Assembly (NCBI GenBank): GCA_029101185.1
Contig: JAQXQN010000089.1
Coordinates: 1-45,312 of the forward strand
Source: Eggerthellales bacterium
GTDB taxonomy: Bacteria; Actinomycetota; Coriobacteriia; Coriobacteriales; Eggerthellaceae
Direction: 5' to 3'
Length of the DNA: 45,312 bases
The notes under the pieces are model-generated. The model saw nothing but the letters and a program-made list of their open reading frames with translations, was not told where the DNA came from and made no database searches. The first letter of the stretch is position 1. Every line of letters begins with the position of its first letter. A program made the position numbers and the translations under genes. Positions 23,909 to 36,533 of this stretch are shown one piece after another.

Positions 23909-25465
23909 CTATCTGTCGAAAAGTACTGACCCTGTCATCTCTTGAGGGATGGAAAGACCCATTAGAGAGAGCAAGGTTGGCGCAATATCGCACAGTGCGG
24001 GCCTGCGGTCAGACGGGTACCTAGCCACGTCATGCTTCCTGTCGGGATCAACCAAGATAAGGGGCACTTGGGCAAGGGAGTGGGCGGTATAAGGACCGCC
24101 ATCGTCCTGAAGCATCTTATCGGCGTTTCCATGGTCTGCCGTGATAAGGGCAAACCCTCCCTTTGCCAGTATCGCGTCAACCACCGTGGCAACACCGGCG
24201 TCGACAGCCTCCACGGCGCTGACCGCGGCAGGGATAACCCCAGTATGGCCCACCATATCGCAATTGGCGAAGTTAACCACATACAGGTCCGCTTCGTCAT
24301 GGGCAATTGCACGAGCAAGACGAGTTGACACTTCAGGTTGGCTCATTTCAGGCTGCAGGTCATAGGTTGTCACTTTTGGGCTTGGAATAAGCACCCGAGA
24401 CTCCCCTTCCACGGCAGCCTCTACTCCCCCATTCAGGAAAAAGGTGACATGGGCGTACTTCTCCGTCTCGGCAATGTGCAGCTGTCTTAAGCCCGCATCC
24501 GAAATCACATGGGCAAGGACGTTTGAAAGGAATTCCTTCGGAAACGCAACCGGGGCATTAAGGGCGGGATCGTACTCGGTCATGCAGGCAAAAGAAACCC
24601 GAGGCCATACCTTACGTTTGAAACCGGCGAAGTCCTCATCCATAAACGCCCGAGACAATTCCCTCGCCCGGTCAGGCCTGAAGTTGAAGAACACCACCCC
24701 GTCCTTGTCCTTGATTCCCCGAGAGGAGAAAGAGGCGGGAAGGGTAAATTCGTCAGTGACCTGATTGGCGTAACTGGACTCAAGGTAGGAGATTGCGCTG
24801 ATGGACTGGGGATTTGCCGCGCATACCAGAGTCTCATAGGCTGCCTGGACCCGGTCCCATCGGGTATCCCTGTCCATGGCGTAGTACCTGCCGCAGACGC
24901 TGGCAATGCAGACCTGGTCAGCCAGGCCCCGCTGGTTAATGAAATCCTGCATTTGGGTAAGGTAGCCCACGCCACTGGTGGGAGCCACATCTCGCCCATC
25001 CATAAAGGCGTGGATGCAGACCTGATTAACCCCATGGGCAATGGCCATGTCAATAAGGGAAAAAGCATGAGTGATATGGGAATGCACCCCGCCATCAGAC
25101 ATGAGCCCCATAAGGTGCAGGGCCCCATCTGAAGGTATTTGAGACATAAGCTCAGATAGGACCTGATTGGTCTGGATGCTTCCGTCACGGCAGGCATTGT
25201 TGATGCGGTTAAGGTCCTGATAGACCACCCTGCCAGCGCCAATATTGAGATGACCCACCTCAGAATTGCCCATCTGGCCAGCGGGTAGGCCCACTGCTTC
25301 TCCGCAAGCGTCAAGCGCCAACCAAGGGCAGGAAGCGAAAAGACCATCCAGGTAGGGTGTGCGGGCTTGAGAGACGGCATTGCCCGGACCCGGGTTCTCA
25401 AGACCGTATCCGTCCATAATCACCAGCAGTGCCGGCGTGCGCAGATTTACGTTTGATTCCCTCAT
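23909..25465 (-). CDS. gpmI: 2,3-bisphosphoglycerate-independent phosphoglycerate mutase
   Basis: Interconverts 3- and 2-phosphoglycerate using two metal ions. The length of 518 residues is typical. Motifs are VIMDGYG, GQMGNSEVGHLNIGAGR with the phosphorylated Ser at residue 68, MDGRDVAPTSG, FNFRPDRAREL, EKYAHVTFFLNGG, NFANCDMVGHTG and TADHGNADKM. A very strong ribosome site AGGAGGGG precedes the ATG by six bases. It is the last gene of the gap-pgk-tpiA-gpmI run, behind a hairpin that should reduce read-through. Confidence 0.97.
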   Translation of the reverse strand: MRESNVNLRTPALLVIMDGYGLENPGPGNAVSQARTPYLDGLFASCPWLALDACGEAVGLPAGQMGNSEVGHLNIGAGRVVYQDLNRINNACRDGSIQTNQVLSELMSQIPSDGALHLMGLMSDGGVHSHITHAFSLIDMAIAHGVNQVCIHAFMDGRDVAPTSGVGYLTQMQDFINQRGLADQVCIASVCGRYYAMDRDTRWDRVQAAYETLVCAANPQSISAISYLESSYANQVTDEFTLPASFSSRGIKDKDGVVFFNFRPDRARELSRAFMDEDFAGFKRKVWPRVSFACMTEYDPALNAPVAFPKEFLSNVLAHVISDAGLRQLHIAETEKYAHVTFFLNGGVEAAVEGESRVLIPSPKVTTYDLQPEMSQPEVSTRLARAIAHDEADLYVVNFANCDMVGHTGVIPAAVSAVEAVDAGVATVVDAILAKGGFALITADHGNADKMLQDDGGPYTAHSLAQVPLILVDPDRKHDVARYPSDRRPALCDIAPTLLSLMGLSIPQEMTGSVLFDR

Positions 25466-25480
25466 CCGATACCCCTCCTA

Positions 25481-25513
25481 ACAAGAAAGACAGCCTGCAC
25501 AGGGTGCAGGCTG
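25481..25513 (-). terminator. Hairpin terminator between tpiA and gpmI
   Basis: CAGCCTGCAC (25491-25500) pairs perfectly with GTGCAGGCTG (25504-25513) around a three-base loop. On the minus strand a T-rich tract (TCTTTCTTGT) follows. It ends just before the gpmI ribosome site. Confidence 0.7.
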
Positions 25514-25537
25514 CGTGTGCGTGTCAATGCCTGGCCC

Positions 25538-26314
25538 TTACCGGGCAGAGGCAACCGCCTGGTTCACCAACTCAACGAAATCCGCCACCTTCAATGCGGC
25601 GCCGCCAATAAGGCCGCCGTCAATGTCGGGGCAGGCAAGGAACAACTCCGCGTTTGCTGGCTTCATGGAGCCACCGTATAGGATGCGCATGGCATCTGCG
25701 GCTTCCTGTCCCACCAGGTCGGCCACGGTTGAGCGAATGGCAGAGGCCATTTGCTGGGCCTGCTCAGGCGTTGCAGTCTGGCCGGTTCCAATGGCCCACA
25801 CAGGCTCATAGGCAATGGACACAAACGCGGCCTCCTGAGCATCAAGGCCAGCAAGGGCGGCTTTCACCTGGTCGCAGACGAACTGCGTGGCATCCCCAGA
25901 CTCCCTCAGGGCAAGGCTTTCACCCACGCAGACGATGGCATTCATACCAGCGTCCGTCAGGGCAATCACTTTCCTATTCACGTCCATGTCAGACTCTCCA
26001 AACATGGACCTGCGCTCGGAGTGACCCACAATACACCAGGTGCACCCCACATCCTTAAGCATGGGAATGGAAATCTCTCCCGTATAGGCGCCCGAGGGCT
26101 CCCAATGGACGTTCTGGGCTCCAACCTCAATGAGAGACTTGTCGAAATCAAGGACCGTAAAGACACTCCTCAGGTCAATGGAGGGCGGAAACAGCACCAC
26201 ATCAACCTTATCCCATGATCCCTTATACCTGTTAGAGATGGATTGGGAAAGGACCACGCTCTCTGCGGGAGTCATGTTCATCTTCCAGTTGCCCGCCATG
26301 ATAGGCCGCTTCAT
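25538..26314 (-). CDS. tpiA: Triosephosphate isomerase
   Basis: Interconverts dihydroxyacetone phosphate and glyceraldehyde-3-phosphate. The 258 residues include the substrate Lys in MAGNWKMN (K11), the catalytic His in IVGHSERR (H98), the catalytic Glu in AYEPVWAIGTG (E170) and the phosphate loop YGGSMKPAN. The start is one base after the pgk stop, with AAGGGGGAG inside the end of pgk as ribosome site, so the two are coupled. Confidence 0.98.
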   Translation of the reverse strand: MKRPIMAGNWKMNMTPAESVVLSQSISNRYKGSWDKVDVVLFPPSIDLRSVFTVLDFDKSLIEVGAQNVHWEPSGAYTGEISIPMLKDVGCTWCIVGHSERRSMFGESDMDVNRKVIALTDAGMNAIVCVGESLALRESGDATQFVCDQVKAALAGLDAQEAAFVSIAYEPVWAIGTGQTATPEQAQQMASAIRSTVADLVGQEAADAMRILYGGSMKPANAELFLACPDIDGGLIGGAALKVADFVELVNQAVASAR

Positions 26315-26315
26315 G

Positions 26316-27506
26316 CTACTCCCCCTTCAATGCTTCCACACCGGGAAGTGCCTTGCCCTCCACCAGCTCCATGGAGGCGCCGCCACCAGTGGAAATGAAG
26401 GTCATCTTGTCCGCCATCTGGAACTTGTTCACGGCGGCAACGCTGTCGCCTCCGCCAATGATGGTGGCAGCCTGGGCGTTATCAGCCACGGCCTGGCACA
26501 CCGCTAGGGTGCCATGCTCAAATGCCTTCATCTCGAAGACTCCCATAGGACCATTCCAGAACACCGTTGCAGCCTTGGCGATGGCAGCAGCGTAGAGCTC
26601 CTCGGTCTGAGGACCAATATCCAGACCCATCATATCATCAGGCATCTCGTTAACGCAGCACACCTTGGTGCCTGCCGTCTCAGAGAAAGCGTCTGCCGCC
26701 ACCACGTCCACAGGAAGCAGAATATCCACACCCTTGGCCTGGGCCTTGGCAAGCATGTCCTTGGCCCTCTCAACCCAATCCTCTTCTTTCAAGGAGGTGC
26801 CTACGGTGTAGCCCTGGGCAAGCAGGAAGGTGAAGCACATGCCGCCACCGATTATGATTGTGTCGGCCTTCTCAATAAGCGCATCAATGACACCCACCTT
26901 ATCGGATACCTTTGAGCCTCCGAGGATGGCCACAAAGGGACGGGTGGGGGCATCGAGCATGCCAGTCAGGGTCTCAACCTCACCAGCAAGCAGGTAGCCG
27001 GCATAGGCAGGAAGCAGCTTGGCAATGCCGGCGGTTGAGGCATGAGCGCGATGAGCAGTACCAAAAGCGTCATTGACATAAACCTGGGCTAGGGAAGCAA
27101 GCTGGGCGCAGAACGCTTCGTCATTCTTCTTCTCACGGGGATCGAAGCGGAGGTTCTCCAGAAGCAGGATCTGCCCATCCTCAAGATTTGCGGCCTTGGC
27201 CTGGGCGTCGGGGCCTACGGTATCGGCAGCCATGATCACGGGAGCGTCCACCAATTGGGCCAGGCGGGCGGCAACCGGGGCAAGGGAGAATTTCTCCTCA
27301 TACCCGGTACCCGAAGGCCTACCAAGGTGGCTCATGAGAATGACCTTGGCGCGCTGTTCAAGAAGCTTGCTGATGGTGGGCAGGGCGGCACGAATACGAG
27401 TGTCGTCGGTGACCTGGCCGTCTTTTAGGGGCACGTTGAAGTCTACACGGACGAGGACCCGCATGGACGAGAAATCCGCCCCGTCGATGGTGGTGATGGT
27501 TGCCAT
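26316..27506 (-). CDS. pgk: Phosphoglycerate kinase
   Basis: Makes ATP from 1,3-bisphosphoglycerate. From the ATG at 27506 (AAAGG six bases upstream) it has 396 residues. Signatures are [63 protein letters not shown], the C-terminal [10 protein letters not shown] and a closing GGGDSVAAV...[13 protein letters not shown]. The frame extends upstream to 27569, but this would run into the terminator hairpin. It is the second gene of the glycolytic run. Confidence 0.97.
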   Translation of the reverse strand: MATITTIDGADFSSMRVLVRVDFNVPLKDGQVTDDTRIRAALPTISKLLEQRAKVILMSHLGRPSGTGYEEKFSLAPVAARLAQLVDAPVIMAADTVGPDAQAKAANLEDGQILLLENLRFDPREKKNDEAFCAQLASLAQVYVNDAFGTAHRAHASTAGIAKLLPAYAGYLLAGEVETLTGMLDAPTRPFVAILGGSKVSDKVGVIDALIEKADTIIIGGGMCFTFLLAQGYTVGTSLKEEDWVERAKDMLAKAQAKGVDILLPVDVVAADAFSETAGTKVCCVNEMPDDMMGLDIGPQTEELYAAAIAKAATVFWNGPMGVFEMKAFEHGTLAVCQAVADNAQAATIIGGGDSVAAVNKFQMADKMTFISTGGGASMELVEGKALPGVEALKGE

Positions 27507-27522
27507 TTTGAGCCTTTCTACG

Positions 27523-27559
27523 AAAATGCCCCGCACCCGCAGTGTGGCGGGAACGGGGC
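27523..27559 (-). terminator. Hairpin terminator between gap and pgk
   Basis: GCCCCG and CCCGC on one side (27528-27540) pair with GCGGG and CGGGGC (27547-27559), with a 2x2 internal bulge. On the minus strand ATTTTC follows. It probably gives partial termination, allowing more gap than pgk message. Confidence 0.65.
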
Positions 27560-27578
27560 TTAAGCACACAAGGTCTGA

Positions 27579-28598
<1,020 letters not shown>

Positions 28599-28671
28599 TT
28601 ATTTCAGATATGGCCATGGTATACGAACTCGCCACGGGGCGCAGCCCCCAGCAACGAATACCCCAAAAACC

Positions 28672-30102
<1,431 letters not shown>

Positions 30103-30120
30103 AGGTGCTCCTACACAATG

Positions 30121-31023
30121 CTAGTCAACAAGAGCCCGGGCAAAGTCATGGGCGTCAAAGTCTCGCAGATCCTCGATACCCTCGCCGATGCCCACCTTCA
30201 GAATGGGAAGTCCCAGTTCATGGGCCACCGCAACCGCGATACCCCCCTTTGCGGTACCGTCAAGCTTGGTCATAATCACGCCGTCAAGATCCAGGGACTT
30301 ATTGAACACCTTGGCCTGCTGCAACCCGTTTTGCCCCGTTGTGGCATCAAGGACCAGTACGGTAATGACCGGGCACTCGGCCTGCTTGCGCACCACGCCA
30401 ACCACCTTGCACAGCTCCCGCATGAGGTCATCTGAGGTATGCAGGCGCCCCGCGGTGTCAATCAAGACGTAATCCGCCCCCTGCTCACGGGCAACCTGCA
30501 GGGTTTCAAAGCACACGCTGGCAGGATCAGACCCCCGCTTTCTTGCCACAATGGGCACATTGCTGCGCCGAGCCCATTCCTCAAGCTGCTCGATGGCCGC
30601 AGCCCGGAAGGTGTCCGCCGCCCCAAGGACCACGCTGGCCCCCTCGGCCTTGGCTCGGGCGGCAAGCTTACCGGTGGTGGTGGTCTTGCCGGAACCGTTC
30701 ACGCCCACAAACACCACGCAGGCCGGCCTTTGGCCCAAATCAGCAGCGTGAGCAGGTGGAAACATAGCCGCGATCTTGTCAATGAGAGCCTCTTTGACCG
30801 ATTCGCCATCTGCTAGGGCCTTGCGGGTGGCCATGTCACGGATCTCTTCCACAATCTCGGCAGAAGCCACCGCCCCCATATCCGAGAGAATCAGCGTCTC
30901 CTCAAGCTCATCCCAAAAGTCCTCGTTAACATCGGGACCGTTGCGCAGAATCACATTCAGAGACTCGGTGAGGCGCTCGCGAGATCGGGTCAGGCCCTCC
31001 TTCATTCGTTCAAACAGCGACAT
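30121..31023 (-). CDS. ftsY: Signal recognition particle receptor FtsY
   Basis: Membrane-associated GTPase that docks the SRP-ribosome complex to the translocon. From the ATG at 31023 (GGAGGG four bases upstream) it has 300 residues. It consists of the N and G domains only: VGVNGSGKTTTTGKLA, DTFRAAAIEQLE, DTAGRLHTSDDLM and TKLDGTAKGG. It lacks the long acidic A domain of E. coli FtsY, so membrane contact probably uses the N-terminal amphipathic segment LFERMKEGLTRSRERL. The 117-base gap to smc may hold a promoter. Confidence 0.97.
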   Translation of the reverse strand: MSLFERMKEGLTRSRERLTESLNVILRNGPDVNEDFWDELEETLILSDMGAVASAEIVEEIRDMATRKALADGESVKEALIDKIAAMFPPAHAADLGQRPACVVFVGVNGSGKTTTTGKLAARAKAEGASVVLGAADTFRAAAIEQLEEWARRSNVPIVARKRGSDPASVCFETLQVAREQGADYVLIDTAGRLHTSDDLMRELCKVVGVVRKQAECPVITVLVLDATTGQNGLQQAKVFNKSLDLDGVIMTKLDGTAKGGIAVAVAHELGLPILKVGIGEGIEDLRDFDAHDFARALVD

Positions 31024-31140
31024 ATGCCCTCCAAAGCACGATGGTGTTCTCATATCGAAGCGCCCGCCCCCGCAATGGCGGAATTGGGGCTGGCGGCGTT
31101 ATTCAGTCAGGTACCTATGGTACGCGATTTGACCCCTTCC

Positions 31141-34100
31141 CTATTTGGACTTGTCCAATTTCTGGGAGAGAACCTTGGTGACGCCGTCGGATTGCATGGA
31201 CACGCCGTAAAGTACATCGGACATTTCCATGGTCCTGCGCTGGTGGGTAATCATGATCAGCTGGGTTTCCTGGCGTAGCGTCTCAAGATACGTAAGAAGG
31301 CGCCTCAAGTTGCTGTCGTCAAGAGCGGCCTCCACCTCATCAAGGATGTAGAAGGGGGTCTTGCGGATGCGATACACCGCAAACAGCAGCGCAAGGGCAC
31401 ATAGGCTTTTCTCGCCACCTGACATCAGGGACATCTTGGCGATACGCTTGCCCCGAGGCTGGGCGTGGACCTCAACGCCCAAGGTACCTTGACCGTCCGT
31501 GTCCACCAGCTCGAGATGGGCGCTGCCTCCTTCGAACAATTTGCCGAAGATGTCCTGGAAGTTGCCGTTGACCATGTCGAAGGTAACATCAAACTGGCTG
31601 GCCATCCGCTGGTCTATGGCGGCTACGATGCGCCGCAGGGACCCGCGGGCATCCTCCATGTCTTTGACCTGGGCAGATAGGTAATCAAAACGCTCCTTCA
31701 TGGCCTGGTACTCGGCTGCGGCAGAAGAATCTATGGTGCCCATGTTGGCAATGCGACGGCGAAGTTTGAAGGCCTCGCTCTCAGCCGCCCCCCTATCCTC
31801 AGGCGCAGGAGTCTCGAGGGCGGTTTCAAGAGAGATGCCGCACTCCTCCACAATCCGGGAAGCGGCGGCTTGAACCTGCACGTCAAGACGGCCCTTTGCC
31901 ACCCGAACCTCACCAAGGCGGGTAACCGCCCCATCAAGAAGCTCCTTAGCCTGCTTAACGGCACTGCGGGATTCATTGATGGCGCTGTTGAGGGATTCGG
32001 AATTGGACTGCTCAAGGGCAGCCTTGCCCGCAAGGTCAGACACCCAGATCTGACAGGAATGGGAGAGGTCCTCAAGCACCGCAGCCAAGGGGGCCACGCG
32101 CCCTGAGGCCACTCTCAGCAAGGAAAGGTCTTCCTGGGCCCGAGCGAAGGACTTTGACGCACGCTGGAGGTCATAAGTTCTCTCCTGCAGCTGCCGGGAT
32201 ACGGAACTGATGCGCTCCTTAGTGGTGGCAAGCTCCAACCGCACCTCGGCAAGGGAGGAGGAGGCATCCTGCTCCCGCTGGGAAACCTCAGATCTATGGG
32301 CATTCATCTGCGCCAGATCCCCCTCAAGGGCATCCTTGCGCGACTGTGCGGAGGCAATACGCTGGTCAAGCTCGTCAAGTTGGGGCTGGTACTCCTCAAG
32401 CTGCCGCTCCACCCGACGAAGATCCTCGGTCAGGGACTTGTGGGAAGACTCCAAAGACCCCACACGCCGAGCAAGCCTGTCCCGTTCCACCGTGTCGCTG
32501 GAATGGGAGCCCTGCTTTTGGGCCTGTTGCTGGGCAATCTCGGAATTCATGGCACGCTTGCGATCAAGGTCTGCTTTGGCCTGGTCAGAGAGGTTGGTCT
32601 GCTCTTGAATCTTGCGCTGCAGCTGCTCCATGCGCTCTTGGAGTTGCTCGGTCTCCCTCTGACGAGCAAGATATCCCCCATCGCCGGAGGAACCGATGGC
32701 CATATGGATCTTGACCCCGGGCCACACTAAGGTCCCGTCAGCAAGGGCGCACCTGACCCCTGATGAAACAGGCAGCTCCATGGCCTGGTCGAGGGAATCC
32801 ACCAGCACCACATCCCCGAGGAGCACCTCAAGCACACCCTGTAGATATGCGGGATAGGAAAGCTGGGGCAAGAGGAAATTGTAGTCCTCTGCAGGCGCAA
32901 CGCCGCGGGTTGAAGCACAATCATCTGTCGAAGCGTACTGGGGGTCTGCGAGGATGATGGTGGCAGTACCCTTGGACCCGGATTCCCGAAGGGCGCAGGC
33001 AAGACGAGTGGCACTGGCGGAATCGGAAACCACGAGCCCGGATACGTCCGGACCAAGCAGGGACTCAACAAGACCCTCAAGCTGAGGGGGGCACTTAATC
33101 AGCTGAGAAAGGGGCGTGCCCTCTCCACAGTATTGGGTCACATGCTCCTGAACCCAGGCAGAGGCCCCATTGCTCTTGAGCAAGGACGCCTGGACCCGCA
33201 TGATGGCGGAGATGCCCGCCTTTGCATCGGCAAACTGAGATCTCAGGGATTCCAACTCTGACCTGGTAGCTTCATAAGTGCGCTGGGCCAGGTTCATTTC
33301 GTCAGCAGATTTGCGCCCCTTCTCCTTCAGGACCTCAATTTCTGCTGCCTGCTCGTCAAGGCCCGCGCATTTCTGGGCCAGCTGCGCCTTGGACTCCTCA
33401 AGCTCTAGAGCAACCTGTTCAAGCCGGGAGGACAGAAGGTTTTGGCTAGAGCGCTTTCCCTGAAGAGAATCGATCAGGCTTCCCTTCTTTGAGACTAGAG
33501 AGTCATACTCCCGCTGGCAGGTCTTAAGCGCTACCGTGGTGGAGTTAATGGAAGCATCAAGCTGGTTTCTTTGCTCCAGATACCCGGCATGGGTACTGGA
33601 CGCTTCATCATACGACTTCTGAAGGGAGTCCCGGCAAGCCGTCATTTCCTCAAGGCGCTCCGAGAGGATCTGGGTTTCCTCGGTAAACTGGGAAATCCTG
33701 CGCTGGTTGGCGGAATAGGAGTTCTCGGCAGTTTCAAGGCGATTGGAGATGGCGCGGGACTTTTCGGAAAGGAGGCGACGAGAGGAGTCCAGACGCTCCT
33801 GAGCCATATGGAAGCGGCCCCGCTTCTCAGTCAGATCCCCCACGTACAGGCCCTTTTGCTGGAGTAGCACCTGGAGTTTCTCTAGATCCTCTTCGGCGGA
33901 TTGGACCTTGAGTTTTCGCAGGTCAATCTCTGCGGCGGCCTCAAGCTCTGATTTGAGAACCTGGTCCCATTGGGACTGCAAAAGCCTCAGGTCATCAACG
34001 GCAAGCACCAATTCAAGCTCGGAAAGTTCCTGGGACAGGCCCTCATAGGCCTCGGCCCGCTGTGCTTTTCGGGCGAGGGGCTTGAGTTGGCGCTCCACCT

Positions 34101-34689
34101 CAGCGGTGATGTCCTTGACTCGGGAGAGCTGCGCGTCCATGGAGGCCAGTTTCTTAGCACTGCGCTCCTTGCGCTGCTTGTGCTTGAGCACGCCTGCAGC
34201 CTCCTCTAACAGCGTGCGGCGCTCTTCAGGCCTACTGTTGAGGATGGCGTCAAGGTTGCCCTGGGAGATGATGGAGTGGGTGCCGGTACCAAGGCCTGTG
34301 TCATGGAGAATGTCCATGAAGTCCATGCGGCGGGCCAGTGACCCATTGATAAGATATTCGCTTTCACCGTTGCGATACATCCTGCGGGTGAGGCACACTT
34401 CGTCATACTCCACGGGAAGCGTTCCATCGGAGTTGTCAAGGACAAGGTCCACCTCGGCCATGCCCACGCCCTTTCGGGCGCTTGACCCAGCAAAGATCAC
34501 GTCCTCCATGGACTGGCCCCGCAGATTCCTGGCGTTGCGCTCTCCGAGGACCCACAGCACCGCATCGGATATGTTTGACTTGCCTGAGCCGTTTGGCCCC
34601 ACCACTGCGGTGATGCCCGGTTCGAGGGAGATCACGGAGCGGTCCGCGAATGACTTGAACCCCTTGAGGATGAGTTGTTTCAGGTGCAC
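31141..34689 (-). CDS. smc: Chromosome segregation protein SMC
   Basis: Large ATPase that condenses and organises the chromosome. Its 1182 residues follow the SMC plan: Walker A VGPNGSGKSN (about 32-41); a long coiled coil (about 165-490); a hinge (about 500-650) with PQLEGLVESLLGPDVSGLVV; a second coiled coil (about 660-1010); and a C-terminal ATPase head with the signature SLMSGGEKSL and Walker B FYILDEVEAALDD. The start is a GTG at 34689, three bases after rnc. Its ScpA/ScpB partners are not in the window. Confidence 0.97.
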   Translation of the reverse strand: MHLKQLILKGFKSFADRSVISLEPGITAVVGPNGSGKSNISDAVLWVLGERNARNLRGQSMEDVIFAGSSARKGVGMAEVDLVLDNSDGTLPVEYDEVCLTRRMYRNGESEYLINGSLARRMDFMDILHDTGLGTGTHSIISQGNLDAILNSRPEERRTLLEEAAGVLKHKQRKERSAKKLASMDAQLSRVKDITAEVERQLKPLARKAQRAEAYEGLSQELSELELVLAVDDLRLLQSQWDQVLKSELEAAAEIDLRKLKVQSAEEDLEKLQVLLQQKGLYVGDLTEKRGRFHMAQERLDSSRRLLSEKSRAISNRLETAENSYSANQRRISQFTEETQILSERLEEMTACRDSLQKSYDEASSTHAGYLEQRNQLDASINSTTVALKTCQREYDSLVSKKGSLIDSLQGKRSSQNLLSSRLEQVALELEESKAQLAQKCAGLDEQAAEIEVLKEKGRKSADEMNLAQRTYEATRSELESLRSQFADAKAGISAIMRVQASLLKSNGASAWVQEHVTQYCGEGTPLSQLIKCPPQLEGLVESLLGPDVSGLVVSDSASATRLACALRESGSKGTATIILADPQYASTDDCASTRGVAPAEDYNFLLPQLSYPAYLQGVLEVLLGDVVLVDSLDQAMELPVSSGVRCALADGTLVWPGVKIHMAIGSSGDGGYLARQRETEQLQERMEQLQRKIQEQTNLSDQAKADLDRKRAMNSEIAQQQAQKQGSHSSDTVERDRLARRVGSLESSHKSLTEDLRRVERQLEEYQPQLDELDQRIASAQSRKDALEGDLAQMNAHRSEVSQREQDASSSLAEVRLELATTKERISSVSRQLQERTYDLQRASKSFARAQEDLSLLRVASGRVAPLAAVLEDLSHSCQIWVSDLAGKAALEQSNSESLNSAINESRSAVKQAKELLDGAVTRLGEVRVAKGRLDVQVQAAASRIVEECGISLETALETPAPEDRGAAESEAFKLRRRIANMGTIDSSAAAEYQAMKERFDYLSAQVKDMEDARGSLRRIVAAIDQRMASQFDVTFDMVNGNFQDIFGKLFEGGSAHLELVDTDGQGTLGVEVHAQPRGKRIAKMSLMSGGEKSLCALALLFAVYRIRKTPFYILDEVEAALDDSNLRRLLTYLETLRQETQLIMITHQRRTMEMSDVLYGVSMQSDGVTKVLSQKLDKSK

Positions 34690-34692
34690 GTT

Positions 34693-35508
34693 CTACTCTT
34701 TCGACCGAGCGGCTTTCAACTGCTTCTTTTCCTGTTTTGCCTGGGCCTTCTCTGCGGCACGTTCTCGCTTGAGGCGCTCCCTATCCTCCTTGGAGGTCTT
34801 GTCCTCCTTGGTGAAGCCGAGCATTTCAAGGGCGCTTTTTGCGGCTGCCGACTCGGACTCCTTCTTCGTTCTGCCCATGCCGCTGGCAAGGGCCTTCATG
34901 CCTGCGAAGACCTGGCTTACGAAGGTGCGGTCATGAGGCGGGCCCTGGGTTTCCACCAGCTTATAGGTGGGAGTGATACCCTCCTCTTGCAGCTTTTCCT
35001 GCAGGGCACTCTTGGGGTTTTCCGGCTCCGCGGCCATGGTGATGGACATCTTAGGGATAAGGGTCCGATCCACAAAGGCCGCAGCCGCTTCAAGCCCCCC
35101 GTCAAGGAACAGGGCCGCCACAACCGCCTCGTACACGTTCTCCAGAGCAGAATGAAGTCCACGCCTTCCCGTACCCTGCTCTGAAGAACCAAACACGATG
35201 ACGTCGGCGAAGCCGAGCCGCTGGCTTTCCTCTGCCAAGCTCGAGCCCGAAACCAGAGCAACCTTGATTCGGGTAAGACCACCCTCATCAAGCTCAGGGT
35301 AACTGTGGAAGGCCCGCTCAGCCACGATGGCCCCAAGGATGCTATCCCCAAGAAACTCCAGCCGCTCGTAACTGAACTTCACCGGTTTTCCCTCTACTGC
35401 AGAGGGGTGGGTGATGGCGGATAACAGGATATCCGTGTCTTTAAAGCGATGCTCAAGGATGGTTTGAGCACGCTCAAGTTTATCCATCTGCTCATCGGAA
35501 TAGTTCAC
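34693..35508 (-). CDS. rnc: Ribonuclease III
   Basis: Cuts double-stranded RNA, including rRNA precursors. The 271 residues consist of a nuclease domain (about 8-155) with the signature YERLEFLGDSILGAIV and the second acidic cluster in ENVYEAVVAALFLDGG, then a double-stranded RNA-binding domain (about 165-232, PKSALQEKLQEEG). The last 40 residues form an unusually long Lys/Arg/Glu-rich tail. The start is the GTG at 35508, two bases after plsX; an ATG at 35487 is possible. Neither has a strong ribosome site. Confidence 0.95.
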   Translation of the reverse strand: MNYSDEQMDKLERAQTILEHRFKDTDILLSAITHPSAVEGKPVKFSYERLEFLGDSILGAIVAERAFHSYPELDEGGLTRIKVALVSGSSLAEESQRLGFADVIVFGSSEQGTGRRGLHSALENVYEAVVAALFLDGGLEAAAAFVDRTLIPKMSITMAAEPENPKSALQEKLQEEGITPTYKLVETQGPPHDRTFVSQVFAGMKALASGMGRTKKESESAAAKSALEMLGFTKEDKTSKEDRERLKRERAAEKAQAKQEKKQLKAARSKE

Positions 35509-35510
35509 TG

Positions 35511-36515
35511 TTACTTCACTACCTTCACAATCTCTTCTACCAGATTGGCCTCAATCATCCGGGCGGTGGCAAGGATGCCGGATTTAATGGCCTCAGGATT
35601 GGAGTTGCCATGGCCAATCAGGCACACGCCGTTCACGCCAAGCAAAGGCGCTCCCCCATAGGTATCCGCACTCATCCGAGTTTTAAGGCCGTTGAGCCCC
35701 CGCTTCATGGCAAGGGCACCTAGCTTTGTTGCAAGGTTCGACATCATCACGCCCTTAACCGCCTTGAGCAGCTCCTTTGACGTTCCCTCCAGAGTTTTCA
35801 GGGCCACATTGCCCGTAAACCCATCAGTAACCACCACGTCATACTTTGCGCAGACCAGATCTCCGCCTTCAGCGTTTCCCGCAAAGTTGGGCAGGTTGTC
35901 CTTGAGCACCTGGTGACACTCCTGGGCAAACTGGGAACCCTTGGTGTCTTCGGAACCGATGTTGAGTAAAGCAACAGAGGGGTGCTCTTTCCCCACAATC
36001 TTTTCCGCATAAACGGTGGCCATCTGGGCGAATTGCACCAGCCACTCAGGTTTGCAATCCGCATTGGCACCGATGTCGCTCATGACCACGTTTCCGGCAG
36101 GAGAGGGGATCACGTGGCAGAGGGCGGGCCGAGAGATACCGCGGATGCGTCCGATAAACAGGGTGGCACCAGCAAGGCAGGCCCCGGTAGAACCTGCAGA
36201 GAAGAAGCCCTGGGCCCTTCCCTCCTTTACCGCTTTACACCCTACCACGATGGTGGAGTCCTTCTTGGCCCGAACCGCAGAGGCGGGATGCTCATTCATC
36301 TCAATGTTCTGGGTTGCATGCAACGGCTGAACACGAGGCCTCGTAGAAGCAAACACGTCAACAATTTGTGCAGGGCCGCAAGCAAGGACCTCCACCCGCG
36401 GATCTGCTGCCAGCGCCAGATCTATGCCGGTTAGCACCACGTCATGACCGTTGTCACCACCAAGAACGTCGACAACCACCACAGGCGCGTCAGAACCGGA
36501 AAGCTGTTCAGCCAT
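35511..36515 (-). CDS. plsX: Phosphate acyltransferase PlsX
   Basis: Converts acyl-ACP and phosphate to acyl-phosphate, the substrate of PlsY for phospholipid synthesis. From the ATG at 36515 (AGGAGGG three bases upstream) it has 333 residues. Motifs are VVVVDVLGGDNG (a variant of the usual A-x-D-x-M-G-G-D), FFSAGSTGACLAGATLFIGR, NIGSEDTKG, VVTDGFTGNVALK and YGGAPLLGVNG. It lies between rpmF and rnc with no acpP or fabD nearby. Confidence 0.95.
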   Translation of the reverse strand: MAEQLSGSDAPVVVVDVLGGDNGHDVVLTGIDLALAADPRVEVLACGPAQIVDVFASTRPRVQPLHATQNIEMNEHPASAVRAKKDSTIVVGCKAVKEGRAQGFFSAGSTGACLAGATLFIGRIRGISRPALCHVIPSPAGNVVMSDIGANADCKPEWLVQFAQMATVYAEKIVGKEHPSVALLNIGSEDTKGSQFAQECHQVLKDNLPNFAGNAEGGDLVCAKYDVVVTDGFTGNVALKTLEGTSKELLKAVKGVMMSNLATKLGALAMKRGLNGLKTRMSADTYGGAPLLGVNGVCLIGHGNSNPEAIKSGILATARMIEANLVEEIVKVVK

Positions 36516-36533
36516 GTTCCCTCCTATATAACA

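Noticed and set aside
31024-31140. Possible terminator or promoter between smc and ftsY
   Set aside because: GC-rich imperfect pairing and a GGTACC palindrome are present, but there is no T run and no -35/-10 pair good enough to annotate.
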